In this document: positions 35,861-45,451 of the stretch, piece by piece
Layout of the letters: every line of letters begins with the position of its first letter
How positions within the stretch are numbered: position 1 is the stretch's first letter
From: Wenxinia saemankumensis
GTDB taxonomy: Bacteria; Pseudomonadota; Alphaproteobacteria; Rhodobacterales; Rhodobacteraceae
Assembly (NCBI RefSeq): GCF_900141735.1
Contig: NZ_FQYO01000002.1
Coordinates: forward strand, 1 to 64,000
DNA length: 64,000 nt
Direction: 5' to 3'
Made by a program: the position numbers and the translations under genes
Notes under the pieces: generated by a model
What the model was told of the DNA's origin: nothing
The model's input: the letters and a program-made list of their open reading frames with translations, nothing else
Database searches by the model: none

Positions 35861-37291
35861 TCAGGTCGCCAGCACGTTGCGGAACTGCCAGGGATCGCTT
35901 TCGTCGATGTCCTCGGGGAAATGCTCCCAGCGGTTCACCAGCGGCGTCCAGTCCGTGTAGTGCCCCTCCACCGGGCCGAGATAGGGGCGCTGCACCTCGA
36001 GGCAGCGGGCATGGTCCATCTCGTCGGTCTCGACGATGCCGGCCTCCGGGTTCTCGATCGCCCAGACCATCCCGGCGAGCACGGCCGAGGTGACCTGCAG
36101 CCCCGTCGCGTTCTGGTAGGGGGCGAGATCCTTCGTCTCCTCGTTCGACAGGCGCGAGCCGTACCAGAGGGCGTTCTTCTCGTGGCCGTAGAGCAGGACG
36201 CCCAGCTCGTCGATGCCGCCGGCCTCGATCTCGTCCACGTCGAGGATCTCGTGCACCTTCTGCTGCACGCCCGAGCCGAACATCTCGTGCAGGGAGAGAA
36301 CCGCGTCGTCGCAGGGATGATAGGCGTAGTGGCAGGTCGGGCGGTATTCGGGATCGGCCCCCGACCCGACCGTGTAGTAGTCGCTGATCGAGACCGCCTC
36401 GTTATGGGTCACGAGGAAGCCGAATTGCGGCCCCGGCGTCGGACACCAGGTATGGACGCGGGTGATCGCGCCCGGCCGTTCCAGCCAGATCGCCGCCTGG
36501 CACCCGGTGGTCTGCCGGTGGCCGTTCTCGGGGAACCAGGTTTCGTGCGTGCCCCAGCCGAGCTCGGCGGGCTGGAACCCCTCGGCGATGAAGCCCTCGA
36601 CCGACCACGTGTTGACGAAGACGTCGCGGGGCCGGGGCCTGCGGCGGGCCTGGGTATCGCGCTCGGCGATATGCACGCCCTTCACCCCCAGCTCCTGCAT
36701 CAGCTTCGCCCAGCCCTCGCGGCTGTCGGGCGCCCTGGGGTCGCGCCCGGTATCGCGGGCCAGCATCTGCAGCGCGTCCTTGACGAACCAGGACACCATG
36801 CCGGGATTGGCGCCGCAGCAGGACACGGCCGTCGTCCCGCCCGGATTGGCCGCCTTCTCGTCGCGCACGGCCTGGCGCAGCGCGTAGTTCGTGCGCGCCT
36901 CGTTATCCATCGTGTCGAAGTAGTAGCCGGCCCAGGGCTCCACCACCGTGTCGATATAGGGCACGCCCATCTCGCGGCAGAACCGCATGATGTCGAGCGA
37001 GGAGGTATCGACCGAGAGGTTCACGCAGAAGCCCTTGCCCCGCTCGAACAAGCGGCCGAGCACGTCCCTGTAGTTCGTCGGCGTGAGCTCGTCGGTGACG
37101 TATCGCAGCCGGTGCTGGCGCAGGAAGTTGTGGTTCGCCTCGTCGGGCTCGATCACGACGAACTTGTCGGCGTCGTAGTCGAAATGGCGCTCGATCAGCG
37201 GCCAGGTCCCCTTCCCGATGGAGCCGAAGCCGATCATCACGATCGGCCCGTCGATCCGGCCGTAGACGGGGTATTCCTTTTCCTGGGCCAT
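35861..37291 (-). CDS. Homospermidine synthase
   Basis: This 476-residue NAD-dependent enzyme makes the polyamine homospermidine from putrescine, with or without spermidine. It starts with a Rossmann fold, VMIGFGSIGKGTWPLIERHF, and has NLSVDTSSLDIMRFCREMG, VVEPWAGYY and AVSCCGANPGMVSWFVKDAL, all familiar from the bacterial family related to saccharopine dehydrogenase. The ATG at 37291 has an AGGAGG seven bases upstream. It is transcribed alone. No other polyamine gene is near. Confidence 0.9.
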   Translation of the reverse strand: MAQEKEYPVYGRIDGPIVMIGFGSIGKGTWPLIERHFDYDADKFVVIEPDEANHNFLRQHRLRYVTDELTPTNYRDVLGRLFERGKGFCVNLSVDTSSLDIMRFCREMGVPYIDTVVEPWAGYYFDTMDNEARTNYALRQAVRDEKAANPGGTTAVSCCGANPGMVSWFVKDALQMLARDTGRDPRAPDSREGWAKLMQELGVKGVHIAERDTQARRRPRPRDVFVNTWSVEGFIAEGFQPAELGWGTHETWFPENGHRQTTGCQAAIWLERPGAITRVHTWCPTPGPQFGFLVTHNEAVSISDYYTVGSGADPEYRPTCHYAYHPCDDAVLSLHEMFGSGVQQKVHEILDVDEIEAGGIDELGVLLYGHEKNALWYGSRLSNEETKDLAPYQNATGLQVTSAVLAGMVWAIENPEAGIVETDEMDHARCLEVQRPYLGPVEGHYTDWTPLVNRWEHFPEDIDESDPWQFRNVLAT

Positions 37292-37484
37292 CTGGCGCCT
37301 CCTGCTTGGACTTGCCGGCCAGATTAGGGCCTGCCGCCGGGGATGACACCCCCCAAGGCGCCGAGGGCGCGGGCGATTCCGGGAACCGGCCGCAATCGGG
37401 GCTCTCGATGCAACTTCCCCGGTCCCCGCCCCGTATCCCCCACGAGCCCGGCATCCTGCCGAGGTCCAGAGAAAGGACGCACAG

Positions 37485-38342
37485 ATGAAACTCATGTCGA
37501 CCCTGATCGCCACGACCGCCCTTGCCGCGGGCGCCACGTCGCTGCACGCCGAAGCTCACGCTGGCGGCGCGATGGGCTTCGCCCTGACCGGCGACGGCAC
37601 CACGCTCGTGACCATGGCCGATCTGAGCGCCCCCGGCGAGGTCGGGACCGTGGAACTGACGACCCCGGTGCGCGCCATCGCCTGGCGCCCCGTGACCGGC
37701 GACCTGCTCGGCTTCGCCGATGGCAGTGTCGTGACCATCGATCCCGCCACCGGCGAGACGACCGATCTCGGCGCGAGCTTCGCCGAGGACGCGATGATCG
37801 GCGAGGGGCCGGTCGCCTTCGACTTCAACAACGCGATCGACGCGGTGCGCGCGGTGGGCGGCGACGGCGCCAACCTCGTCTACTTCCCCGAGGGCTTCGG
37901 CGACGGTGACGAGCGCGCCGGATCGGTGATGCGCTTCACCGATGCGGCCTATGGCGAGGGCGACGCGAATGCCGGCGCCACGCCGATGATCTTCGCCAAT
38001 GCCTATACCAATGCCGTGTCCGGGGCGACGGCCTCCGAGACCGCGCAATACGCGCTCGACAGCGAGACCGACTCGCTGGTGACGCTGGCGAACAACGACG
38101 GCACCCTCGGCACCGTGGCCCCGCTCATGGTGCAGGGCGAGACGGTCGACGTCTCGGCGATGGGCGGCTTCGACATCCTCTCGATGGAGGAGGGCGACAA
38201 TACCGGCTACGCCATCCTGCAGATCGAGGGGAACGAGAGCGCGGGTCTCTACACCGTCGATCTCGAGAGCGGCGCCCTGACGATGATCGCCGATCTCGGC
38301 ATGGGCGATTTCGGCGGCTTCGCCGTCGCGCCGTCGATGTAA
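37485..38342 (+). CDS. DUF4394-type exported protein
   Basis: This 285-residue protein has a signal peptide (STLIATTALAAGATSLHAEA) and a repetitive beta-rich body, with MGFALTGDGTTLVTMADLSA, VRAIAWRPVTGDLLGFADG and ILSMEEGDNTGYAIL. The pattern is that of DUF4394 proteins, which look like beta-propellers of unknown function. It stands alone with a terminator directly downstream. An extracytoplasmic location is expected. Confidence 0.78.
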   Translation: MKLMSTLIATTALAAGATSLHAEAHAGGAMGFALTGDGTTLVTMADLSAPGEVGTVELTTPVRAIAWRPVTGDLLGFADGSVVTIDPATGETTDLGASFAEDAMIGEGPVAFDFNNAIDAVRAVGGDGANLVYFPEGFGDGDERAGSVMRFTDAAYGEGDANAGATPMIFANAYTNAVSGATASETAQYALDSETDSLVTLANNDGTLGTVAPLMVQGETVDVSAMGGFDILSMEEGDNTGYAILQIEGNESAGLYTVDLESGALTMIADLGMGDFGGFAVAPSM

Positions 38343-38352
38343 GGGATCGAGA

Positions 38353-38407
38353 GCCCCCCTGCGGGGGCGGTTCGGGGGGTCGTCCGGCGGGGCGGCCCCC
38401 CTTTTTT
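38353..38407 (+). terminator. Tandem hairpin terminator after the DUF4394 gene
   Basis: A GCCCCC-CTGC-GGGGGC hairpin is followed by a second GC stem (GGGGGG and CCCCCC arms) ending in six T residues. Confidence 0.75.
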
Positions 38408-38565
38408 CGTGCGGGAGGCTCCGGGGCGCGGTCCGGCCGGGCGTGCCCGGACGGGTGGGGCTGCCGGGACGGGCGGATCGCCCTTCCGGCTCTCCCTCGG
38501 GCAGTCGGGCCCTGCCCAGCCCGTTCGGACCGGCCGCTGCGGGGCCGGGAGGCAAGGGGCGGAAC

Positions 38566-38594
38566 GCGAAAGGGCCGCCCCGGGGGCGGCCCTT
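38566..38594 (-). terminator. Intrinsic terminator of rpsD
   Basis: An 11-bp stem (AAGGGCCGCCC on the plus strand) with a three-base loop lies just past the rpsD stop. It is followed by a short TTTCG tract on the minus strand. Confidence 0.75.
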
Positions 38595-38619
38595 CCTGCC
38601 GTCGACCGATCCCGGGGGA

Positions 38620-39240
38620 TCAGTTCTTGGCGTAGAATTCGACGACGAGGTTCGGCTCCATCACGACCGGGTAGGGCACGTCGCCGAGCGAGGGCTGGCG
38701 GACGAAGGTCGCGGACATCTTGTTGTGGTCGGCCTCGATGTAGTCGGGCACGTCGCGCTCGGGCAGGCCGACGGCCTCCAGCACGATGGCGAGCTGGCGC
38801 GACTTCTCGCGCACGGTGATCACGTCGCCTTCCTTCACCCGGTAGGAGGGGATGTTCACCCGGCGGCCGTTCACCTCGACATGGCCGTGGTTCACGAACT
38901 GGCGCGCGGCGAAGACGGTCGGCACGAACTTCGCACGGTAGACGACGGCGTCGAGCCGGCGCTCGAGCAGGCCGATCAGGTTCTCGCCCGTGTCGCCCTT
39001 GACCCGCTCGGCCTCGGCGTAGATGCGGCGGAACTGCTTCTCGGTGACGTCGCCGTAATAGCCCTTGAGCTTCTGCTTGGCGCGCAGCTGCGTGCCGAAG
39101 TCGCTCATCTTGCCCTTGCGGCGCTGGCCGTGCTGGCCGGGGCCGTATTCGCGGCGGTTCACCGGGGATTTCGGGCGGCCCCAGATGTTCTCGCCCATGC
39201 GGCGGTCGATCTTGTACTTGGCAGACGTGCGTTTGGTCAC
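38620..39240 (-). CDS. rpsD: 30S ribosomal protein S4
   Basis: This is the primary 16S rRNA-binding protein S4 of the small ribosomal subunit, 206 residues, the normal length. It starts with GTG at 39240, with AAGGAGAT a few bases upstream. [20 protein letters not shown] and the S4 RNA-binding domain [17 protein letters not shown] are as expected. The C terminus [12 protein letters not shown] is typical of S4. It is transcribed alone here. Confidence 0.98.
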   Translation of the reverse strand: MTKRTSAKYKIDRRMGENIWGRPKSPVNRREYGPGQHGQRRKGKMSDFGTQLRAKQKLKGYYGDVTEKQFRRIYAEAERVKGDTGENLIGLLERRLDAVVYRAKFVPTVFAARQFVNHGHVEVNGRRVNIPSYRVKEGDVITVREKSRQLAIVLEAVGLPERDVPDYIEADHNKMSATFVRQPSLGDVPYPVVMEPNLVVEFYAKN

Positions 39241-39478
39241 GGCTGATCTCCTTCTTTGTTGGTCGCGCAGCCTGTTTCGAAAACCGGTTCCCCCTTTTCG
39301 GGGTGCGCTCCGGCGCCCCGACGGGGAGGGTCTTCGTCCGCGACTGCTCGACGCGGGGAAGGGCGTTGTCCTTTGGGCCGAAGCTCCGACAGGCATCCCC
39401 TTGCGGGGGCCACCAACACCAACGAAGCGCGCCGTATAGACGACGGGGCGGGGGAGTCAACGGCCGTCGCGCGGGACC

Positions 39479-39931
39479 TCAGCCGGTCTCGCCCTCGCGC
39501 AGGACGCGGCCCTCCGCGTCCTCCATCCACCAGCGGGGCGGGCTGTGGTGCAGCACCTCGCCGTGATCGGGATAGTGGCAGACGTCGCGGGTCGCGCCGC
39601 CCGCGCCCGCGACGAGGTAGACCACCTCCGCGTCCGAGCGGTTCACGACGTGATGGGCGTTCGCCACCCCGGCGGGCCAGCAGCAGACGTCGCCGGGGCC
39701 GATCACGTGCGCCCCGTCCTCCTCGATCACCGTGGCCTCGCCCGAGATCACGTAGAGGAACTCGTCCTCCTCCTCGTGCCAGTGCCGGCGGGCGGACATC
39801 TCGCCCGGTGCGAGGGTCGTGACGTTGAAGCCGAGCCGCGTGAGGCCCCCCGCATCGCCGTAGCGCTGCTCCGTCCGCGTCGACGATCCCGTCACGCGGG
39901 TGGGCGGGACGCTTCCGTTCGTCAGAATCAT
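39479..39931 (-). CDS. Cupin domain protein
   Basis: This 150-residue protein has a single cupin domain. Cupin motif 1 reads RRHWHEEEDEFLYVISGE, with the metal-binding His-x-His and Glu residues, and motif 2 reads PGDVCCWPAGVANAHHV. The domain is followed by a short Asp/His-containing tail, CHYPDHGEVLHHSP. A GGGGAGG lies seven bases before the ATG. Such proteins can be metal-dependent enzymes or ligand sensors; the function is not predictable. Confidence 0.85.
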   Translation of the reverse strand: MILTNGSVPPTRVTGSSTRTEQRYGDAGGLTRLGFNVTTLAPGEMSARRHWHEEEDEFLYVISGEATVIEEDGAHVIGPGDVCCWPAGVANAHHVVNRSDAEVVYLVAGAGGATRDVCHYPDHGEVLHHSPPRWWMEDAEGRVLREGETG

Positions 39932-39999
39932 CGCGCAGCCTCCCCGTGGATCGCCGGCATGGTCCGCCCGGCGGGGCGGTCTGGCAAGTGCCGCTTGCG

Positions 40000-41043
40000 T
40001 CAGGCGGCGCGCAGCAGCGCGGCGTCCGGCCGCGAGAGCAGGCGCCGCACCGGCGGGCCGTAGGCCGCGGCATCCGAGACCGGCATCGCGGCGCGGAGGC
40101 GCGCCCGCTCGGCCCGGGGCATCGCGCCGAGGTCGATCATGCCGGGATGGAAGCTGTCGGTCTCCACCCCGTTGGCGAAGACGATCTCGTGGCAGGGCAG
40201 CATCAGGTGGATGTAGAGCACGTCGCGCAGCCCTCGCTCGAACCGGATCCCGGCCGTGTCGACGAGGTCGCGCGCGGCGACCAGCACCTCGCTCTCGCCC
40301 CAGAGGGCGCGGGCCCGGGCGCCCCGCAGCAGTACCCGGTGATCGGGAGAGACGAGCAGCCCCGCATCCGGCACGCCGCGATCGAGCGAGCCGGGGGCGA
40401 ACCGCACGGGGGCGAGATGGGGCAGGGCATGCATCCGCGCCCCGGTGAGCCGCCGGGTGCCGATCCAGAGCAGCTCCTGCGCGCCGTTGTCGCGGGTCTG
40501 GATGCGGTCGCCGGGGCGCAGCGCCTCCACCGGGGCGAGCCCGGTCTCGGTCAGGATCCGCGTGCCGGGGGTGAAGCAGACGATGCCGCCCGGGCGCACG
40601 GGCCGCGTCGCCGGGCCGAGATCGGCCGAGACGACCCAGAGGTCGGTCTCGCGCGGGGGCGGCGATCCGGCGGACACGACGAGCGGCGCCCGCGCCTCCC
40701 CCGTCTCGACGAGGAGGAGGTCCCAGGACCGCTGGCCGTCCGTCACGGTGAAGCCGCGTTCGGGCAGGGCGTCCGTCCCGGGCGGGACCGGCCGCGGCGG
40801 CGCGCCCCCGGCCCGGACCAGCAGATGGCGGACGGCGGCGGCGGCGCGACGGCGCGCATCCTCCGCTCCCGGCGTGCCGAGGGACAGGATGCCGGTCGGG
40901 CCGTCGACTCGCAGCGCCTCGCCCCGCCAGAGCCATGTCGCCCCCCGCGCGAGCAGCGCGACCGGCGCGCCGGGTCCGCCGTCGAGTTCCGTCTGTGCCC
41001 ATGACAGGACGAACGTGCCGGTCCGGCCCGCGGGTTGTCCCAT
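40000..41043 (-). CDS. Hint-domain protein
   Basis: This 347-residue protein has a Hint (hedgehog/intein-type) domain in the second half. CFTPGTRILTETGLAPVEAL starts it with the nucleophile cysteine, followed by LRPGDRIQTRDNGAQELLWI. LPCHEIVFANGVETDSFHPG closes it. The N-terminal part is unassigned. In related bacteria such proteins are abundant, and autoprocessing is suspected but mostly untested. I chose the ATG at 41043; an in-frame ATG at 41100 lacks a better site. No signal peptide is seen. Confidence 0.82.
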   Translation of the reverse strand: MGQPAGRTGTFVLSWAQTELDGGPGAPVALLARGATWLWRGEALRVDGPTGILSLGTPGAEDARRRAAAAVRHLLVRAGGAPPRPVPPGTDALPERGFTVTDGQRSWDLLLVETGEARAPLVVSAGSPPPRETDLWVVSADLGPATRPVRPGGIVCFTPGTRILTETGLAPVEALRPGDRIQTRDNGAQELLWIGTRRLTGARMHALPHLAPVRFAPGSLDRGVPDAGLLVSPDHRVLLRGARARALWGESEVLVAARDLVDTAGIRFERGLRDVLYIHLMLPCHEIVFANGVETDSFHPGMIDLGAMPRAERARLRAAMPVSDAAAYGPPVRRLLSRPDAALLRAA

Positions 41044-41511
41044 GTCTGCTCGCCTCGATGCCGGCCCGCCTCGTTCGCCGGGCGGGTCCTCGGTGGCCAT
41101 TCTGCGACACCGGCCCCGCATATCAAGGGGGCGCCCCCCGGCCCTCCCGGGCCTGTGGCCGACGGGACGCGGGCGCCCCGGGGGCATCCGGGCAGGCGGG
41201 CCCCCTAGCCGGAAAGGCGACAATGACGGGGCCGGGGTACATGGTTCATCCGCCCGGCACCCGACCGGGCGGGGCGAAAGGGCGAACCGGGCGCGACAAC
41301 GCCGCGATCTGGTATCGGCCGGGACCGCGCCCCGATGCCTGCAGGCCGGCGGGGGCCGGGGGCGGACCGTCGCCAGGACCGTCCGACCGGGTGAGGCGGG
41401 GGCGGTGGCACGGCTCGGGAGGGCGGCCTCCGGGAGGGCGGGACGGACGACCCGGCCGGAAGGGCGCCCCGGCCCTCCGTCCCGGTCCCGATCCGTCCGG
41501 AGGTCCGGCGG
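41044..41511. other. Gene-poor GC-rich region
   Basis: The stretch between the Hint gene and the LpxR-like gene carries only Arg/Gly/Pro-rich shadow frames. I see no RNA gene or terminator with a T-tract. Confidence 0.5.
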
Positions 41512-42438
41512 TCAGAAGTCGACGCCGATCCTCAGCGATCCGACCACCTGCGGCTCGGGCTGACCGACGAATTCCTCGGACATCCATGTCAGCCCGTAGA
41601 AGGCCGAGATGCCGCGGGCGAGGCCGAGATGCGCCCCGGCCCGCAGGCGCAGCCGTTCTGCTTCCGCGCGGGCGGGGCGGTCGCGCGGGAACCAGGCGCT
41701 GTCGTCGAGGCGGGTCCAGTCGCCGCCCGCGACCAGCGCCCAGCCCCGGTCCCGCCCAGGGGCAACCGCCGCGCGCACGAGGTGGCCCGTCACCTCGTCG
41801 CGGACCAGAAGGTCGTCCTGCGCGAGCGGGCCCCAGATCGCGTCGATACCGGCCCGGGCGAGATCCTCGGGGCCGCGGCGCAGTTCGGCATAGGGGCGCA
41901 GCGTCAGCCCGCCCGTGACCGGGACGGGCAGGGCGATCTCGACCGCCGCGCCGGGGATCACCGCGTCGCCCACCTGATCCGCGAGGCCCGGCGGATCGGC
42001 GAGGCCGAAGAGGTCGTGGAAGCCGCGCTGGAAGTCCGACACGCCGGTGCCCGGCCCCAGAGCGGTCGCCGAGAGTCCCGCGGTCAGGTGGGCCGCGCCG
42101 AGCGCGGAATGGGAATACAGGCCGAGACCCAGCGCCCCGACATAGGGCCGGTCCCAGGGGGCCCGGCCGTCGCCCGTCGTCGGCACGATCACCTGCGTGG
42201 CGAATCGCAGTTCGACGAGCGCCCCGGGCCGGGCGGGCGGCGCAGCGCTCCAGCCCCGACCGTGGATCACGGAGAGTTGGTAGGACCCCGTGCGCCAGCG
42301 ATCGTGCCCGTCGCCGAGCGCGTCGTTGGTGAAGATCCGCCCGATGCCGAGCACCTCGCCTCCCTGCGCCACGGCGCCCGAAGGCAGGACGAGGATCAGG
42401 CAGAGGATCGCCGCAACGACTGTCGGGGTGGGGCGCAT
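41512..42438 (-). CDS. LpxR-like lipid A deacylase family protein
   Basis: This 308-residue predicted outer-membrane beta-barrel has a signal peptide (VVAAILCLILVLPSGAVAQ) and ends in Phe (LRIGVDF), as barrel proteins do. The stretch IFTNDALGDGHDRWRTGSYQ matches the N-terminal motif of the LpxR/DUF2219 family, in which Asn and Asp contribute to the active site. Characterised LpxR removes 3'-acyl chains from lipid A. The start is supported by a GGAGAT upstream. Confidence 0.8.
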   Translation of the reverse strand: MRPTPTVVAAILCLILVLPSGAVAQGGEVLGIGRIFTNDALGDGHDRWRTGSYQLSVIHGRGWSAAPPARPGALVELRFATQVIVPTTGDGRAPWDRPYVGALGLGLYSHSALGAAHLTAGLSATALGPGTGVSDFQRGFHDLFGLADPPGLADQVGDAVIPGAAVEIALPVPVTGGLTLRPYAELRRGPEDLARAGIDAIWGPLAQDDLLVRDEVTGHLVRAAVAPGRDRGWALVAGGDWTRLDDSAWFPRDRPARAEAERLRLRAGAHLGLARGISAFYGLTWMSEEFVGQPEPQVVGSLRIGVDF

Positions 42439-42883
42439 CGCGGATCTCCGGGCCGGGTGGGACAGGTCGGCGCTATCTCCTGCCCCTGGCCGGATTAAGG
42501 CCGCGTGCACGGCAGGCTGGCGGACCCGGGGCGCACCATGGCTGTCCCGCAACAGGAGGGCGCGTTCCGGTCCGGTCGTCCGGGCCCGGGCGTGCGGGTC
42601 CCGGCCCTTCGGTCGCGGGGGATCGCCGCCCGCGCGGTGCCGGCAAGCGCCACCGGCGAGGGGATCTCGCGATCTGCCACCGGCCGCCCCGCCGCCCGCG
42701 CCGCGATGGAGCGGGCCTGCGCGCCCCTCCCGGGCCCGCCCGGCGCCGCGCAGCGCCGCGATACGGCTCCCGGCTGCGTCGTCCAGGGCGCGCCCGGCCC
42801 GCGATGGGGAGGGCGAGGTGCCTGCCCCGCCGCGTGCCCCGCATCACGAGGCGCCGGCCCGGACCAGTCCGGCCTCGCGCCGC
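42439..42883. other. Gene-poor GC-rich region
   Basis: The 445-bp gap between the LpxR-like gene and the phytochrome gene holds no convincing frame, RNA or terminator. The open frames on both strands are Arg/Ala/Pro-rich. Confidence 0.5.
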
Positions 42884-45451
42884 TCAGCCGTTGCCGGCCA
42901 GCGCGTGCTCCACGTGCTCGATCGTGTAGGGCTTCTTGATCACGACCGTCGCGGGGTAGGTCGACAGGATGTCGTCCGCCGCCCCGTAGCCTGTCGCCAG
43001 GATCGCGCGGATGCCCAGCTCGGCACATTTCTGCGCCACCGGCAGCGACAGCTCGTCGCCGAGATTGACGTCGATCAGCGCGAAGGTCACCGGCACGCGT
43101 TCCAGCACGCGCAGGGCCTCGCCGACGCTGCCGGCGGTGTGCACCTCGCTCGAGCCCAGGATCGCCAGCATGTCGGCGGCGTCCATCGCGATGATCATGT
43201 TGTCGTCGACCACGAGCGTCGGACCCGACAGCACGGCGGCGCCGGTGCCGGACGGCCCGGTCTCCTCCGCCTCGGGGGCGGGGGCATCCTTGATCCCGCC
43301 CGCGCCGGGCCGGACATAGGTCGAGGGCAGCCAGAACTCCGCCTCGACCCCCGTCATCCGGTAATGCAGCTCGGCCGTGCCCTTCAGTTCGAACGGCACC
43401 GACCGCTCGATGATGGTGGAGCCGAAGCCGCGGCGGCGGGGCGCTTGGACTGCGGGGCCGTTGCGCTCGCGCCAGGTGATGCGCAGCGAGCCGTCCTCCT
43501 GCATCGCGAGCCCGATCAGCACCTCGCCCGAACTGTCCGACAGGGCGCCGTGCTTGGCCGAGTTGGTCACCAGCTCGTGGAAGACGAGCGCCAGGGTCGA
43601 GAAGGCGGCGGGCGACAGATCGACCGCGTCCCCCGAGACCCGCACCCGGTCCGCCTTGCCCTGGACGAAGGCCTGCGCCTCGGTCTCGACCAGCGTGCGC
43701 AGCGGCGTCCAGGTCCAGTCGGTCCGCGTCAGCTGGTCGTGCGCGCGGGCGAGGGCGTGGATCCGCGCGTCCAGCACCCGGGCATATTCCTCGATCCCGG
43801 TCGTGCCGCCGCGACCCTGGCTGACCAGCGCCCGGATGAGGTTGAGGATGTTGCGGACCCGGTGGTTCAGCTCGGCGATCAGCAGTTCCTGCTGCTCCTG
43901 CGCGCGAGACTGGGCGATGCTGGCCGCGTCGGTCAGCTTCAGCACCACTTCCAGCAGGGTGACCCGCAGCGCGTCGGCCGCGCGCAGCTCGGCCGCGCGC
44001 CAGGGGGCGGAGCGGCCGCGCACCACCTCCTGCCAGGCCTCGAAGCTCTTGCGGGGGGTCAGCCGCTGTCCGTTCGGCCCGGTCTCGACCGGCTTCTGCG
44101 GGTTGCCGGCCCAGCGGACCGTCTGCGCGATCTCGCGCCGGAACAGCACGATGTAGTCCCGCGGCGTGCGAGAGATCGGCAGCGCGAGAAGCCCGACCGC
44201 CCGGTCGGCGAAGCTGTCCGCCCGCTCGTAGCCTCGTCCGATCTCGTCGGTGGAGAAGGTCGTCGAGGTCTGCGCGGTGTTGAGGAACCGGGCGAGGCCG
44301 AGGAATTCCTCGCGCGTCGGCGCCCTGCCGCGGCAGCGATACTCGCCCCCCGAATAGAGCGCGATCCCGTCGAACTCGATCACCTCGGCGATCTGGTCCG
44401 CGATCGTGTCGAATCCCTCTGCGATGTCCGTGCCGCTCGACACCTGGCTCATCAGGCTGTCGTGCAGGGCGCGCGCCTTCTCGACGTCGCCGATCTCGGC
44501 CTCGGATTCCAGCTGCGCCAGCTCGTAGTTGAAGAGCTGGGCGAAGAGCTCGATCGCCGAACGCTTCTCGTAGCCGAGATGGATCGGCGTCCGGTGATGG
44601 CAGGCGAAGAGACCCCAGAGCCGCCCCCCCTTCAGGATCGAGACCGAGAGCGAGGCGCCGACGCCCATGTTGCGGAGGTATTCGAGATGGATCGGCGAGA
44701 CCGAGCGGGTGACCGCCAGCGACAGGTCCAGCGGGCGGCCGTCCGGGCCGAGGGCCGGGATCACCGGATGGCCCTCGTCCCGGGAATCGCCGATCAGCCG
44801 CAGCAGGCTGCGCTGGTAGAGCGCGCGCGCCTGCCGGGGGATGTCGCTCGCCGGGTAGCGCAGGCCGAGATAGGGCTCCATCCCCGGGGCCATCGCCTCG
44901 GCGATGACGGTGCCGGTCTCGTCCGGTTCGAAGCGGTAGACCATCACCCGGTCGAGGCCGGTCAGCGCCCGCAATCCCCGCGCGGCCTCCTGCGCCGCGT
45001 CCTCCACCGCGCCGCGCTGCCGGACCTTGCGGATCAGCGACTGCACCGTCGCGGCCTCGTCCTCCGCCTGCCGGCGCGCCTGCCGCGGCTCGAACTCGAA
45101 GACGAACGTGCGGCCCGAGATGTGAATCGAGGCGTCGAAGCGCCGCCCGTCCGCGAACAGGTCGAGGTCGAAGACCCGCGCCGCCCCCAGCTCCTGGCCG
45201 AGGACCTGCATCCGGGTGCGCAGGATCTGCATCGTGTCGGCGGGCAGGATCTCGCCCAGCGGGCGACCGATCAGGTCCGCGGCTTCGGGTCCGAGGATCG
45301 CCGCGGTGTTGGTCGAGGCGCGGGTGACGATCCAATCGGGCGAGACCGCGATCAGGCAGCCGAAGGACTGGACCCGGCCGAGGATGTGGATCGGCTCGCG
45401 GTCGCAATTGGTCAGGTCGACCTGCGGGTCGGGGGAGGTGGGGTCGGTCAT
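42884..45451 (-). CDS. Bacteriophytochrome histidine kinase with receiver domain
   Basis: This red/far-red photosensor has 855 residues. The bilin-binding cysteine is Cys16 in DLTNCDREPIHI. A PAS domain, a GAF domain with LGLRYPASDIPRQARALYQR, and a PHY domain follow. The kinase part is of the HWE/HisKA2 type, with LIAELNHRVRNILNLIRALV and an HELVTNSAKHGAL ATP-binding region. A receiver domain closes the protein, with VVDDNMIIAMD, the phosphoacceptor in LIDVNLGDE and the conserved Lys in VIKKPY. It is a hybrid kinase. The gene overlaps the heme oxygenase gene by four bases, so chromophore and sensor are made together. Confidence 0.92.
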   Translation of the reverse strand: MTDPTSPDPQVDLTNCDREPIHILGRVQSFGCLIAVSPDWIVTRASTNTAAILGPEAADLIGRPLGEILPADTMQILRTRMQVLGQELGAARVFDLDLFADGRRFDASIHISGRTFVFEFEPRQARRQAEDEAATVQSLIRKVRQRGAVEDAAQEAARGLRALTGLDRVMVYRFEPDETGTVIAEAMAPGMEPYLGLRYPASDIPRQARALYQRSLLRLIGDSRDEGHPVIPALGPDGRPLDLSLAVTRSVSPIHLEYLRNMGVGASLSVSILKGGRLWGLFACHHRTPIHLGYEKRSAIELFAQLFNYELAQLESEAEIGDVEKARALHDSLMSQVSSGTDIAEGFDTIADQIAEVIEFDGIALYSGGEYRCRGRAPTREEFLGLARFLNTAQTSTTFSTDEIGRGYERADSFADRAVGLLALPISRTPRDYIVLFRREIAQTVRWAGNPQKPVETGPNGQRLTPRKSFEAWQEVVRGRSAPWRAAELRAADALRVTLLEVVLKLTDAASIAQSRAQEQQELLIAELNHRVRNILNLIRALVSQGRGGTTGIEEYARVLDARIHALARAHDQLTRTDWTWTPLRTLVETEAQAFVQGKADRVRVSGDAVDLSPAAFSTLALVFHELVTNSAKHGALSDSSGEVLIGLAMQEDGSLRITWRERNGPAVQAPRRRGFGSTIIERSVPFELKGTAELHYRMTGVEAEFWLPSTYVRPGAGGIKDAPAPEAEETGPSGTGAAVLSGPTLVVDDNMIIAMDAADMLAILGSSEVHTAGSVGEALRVLERVPVTFALIDVNLGDELSLPVAQKCAELGIRAILATGYGAADDILSTYPATVVIKKPYTIEHVEHALAGNG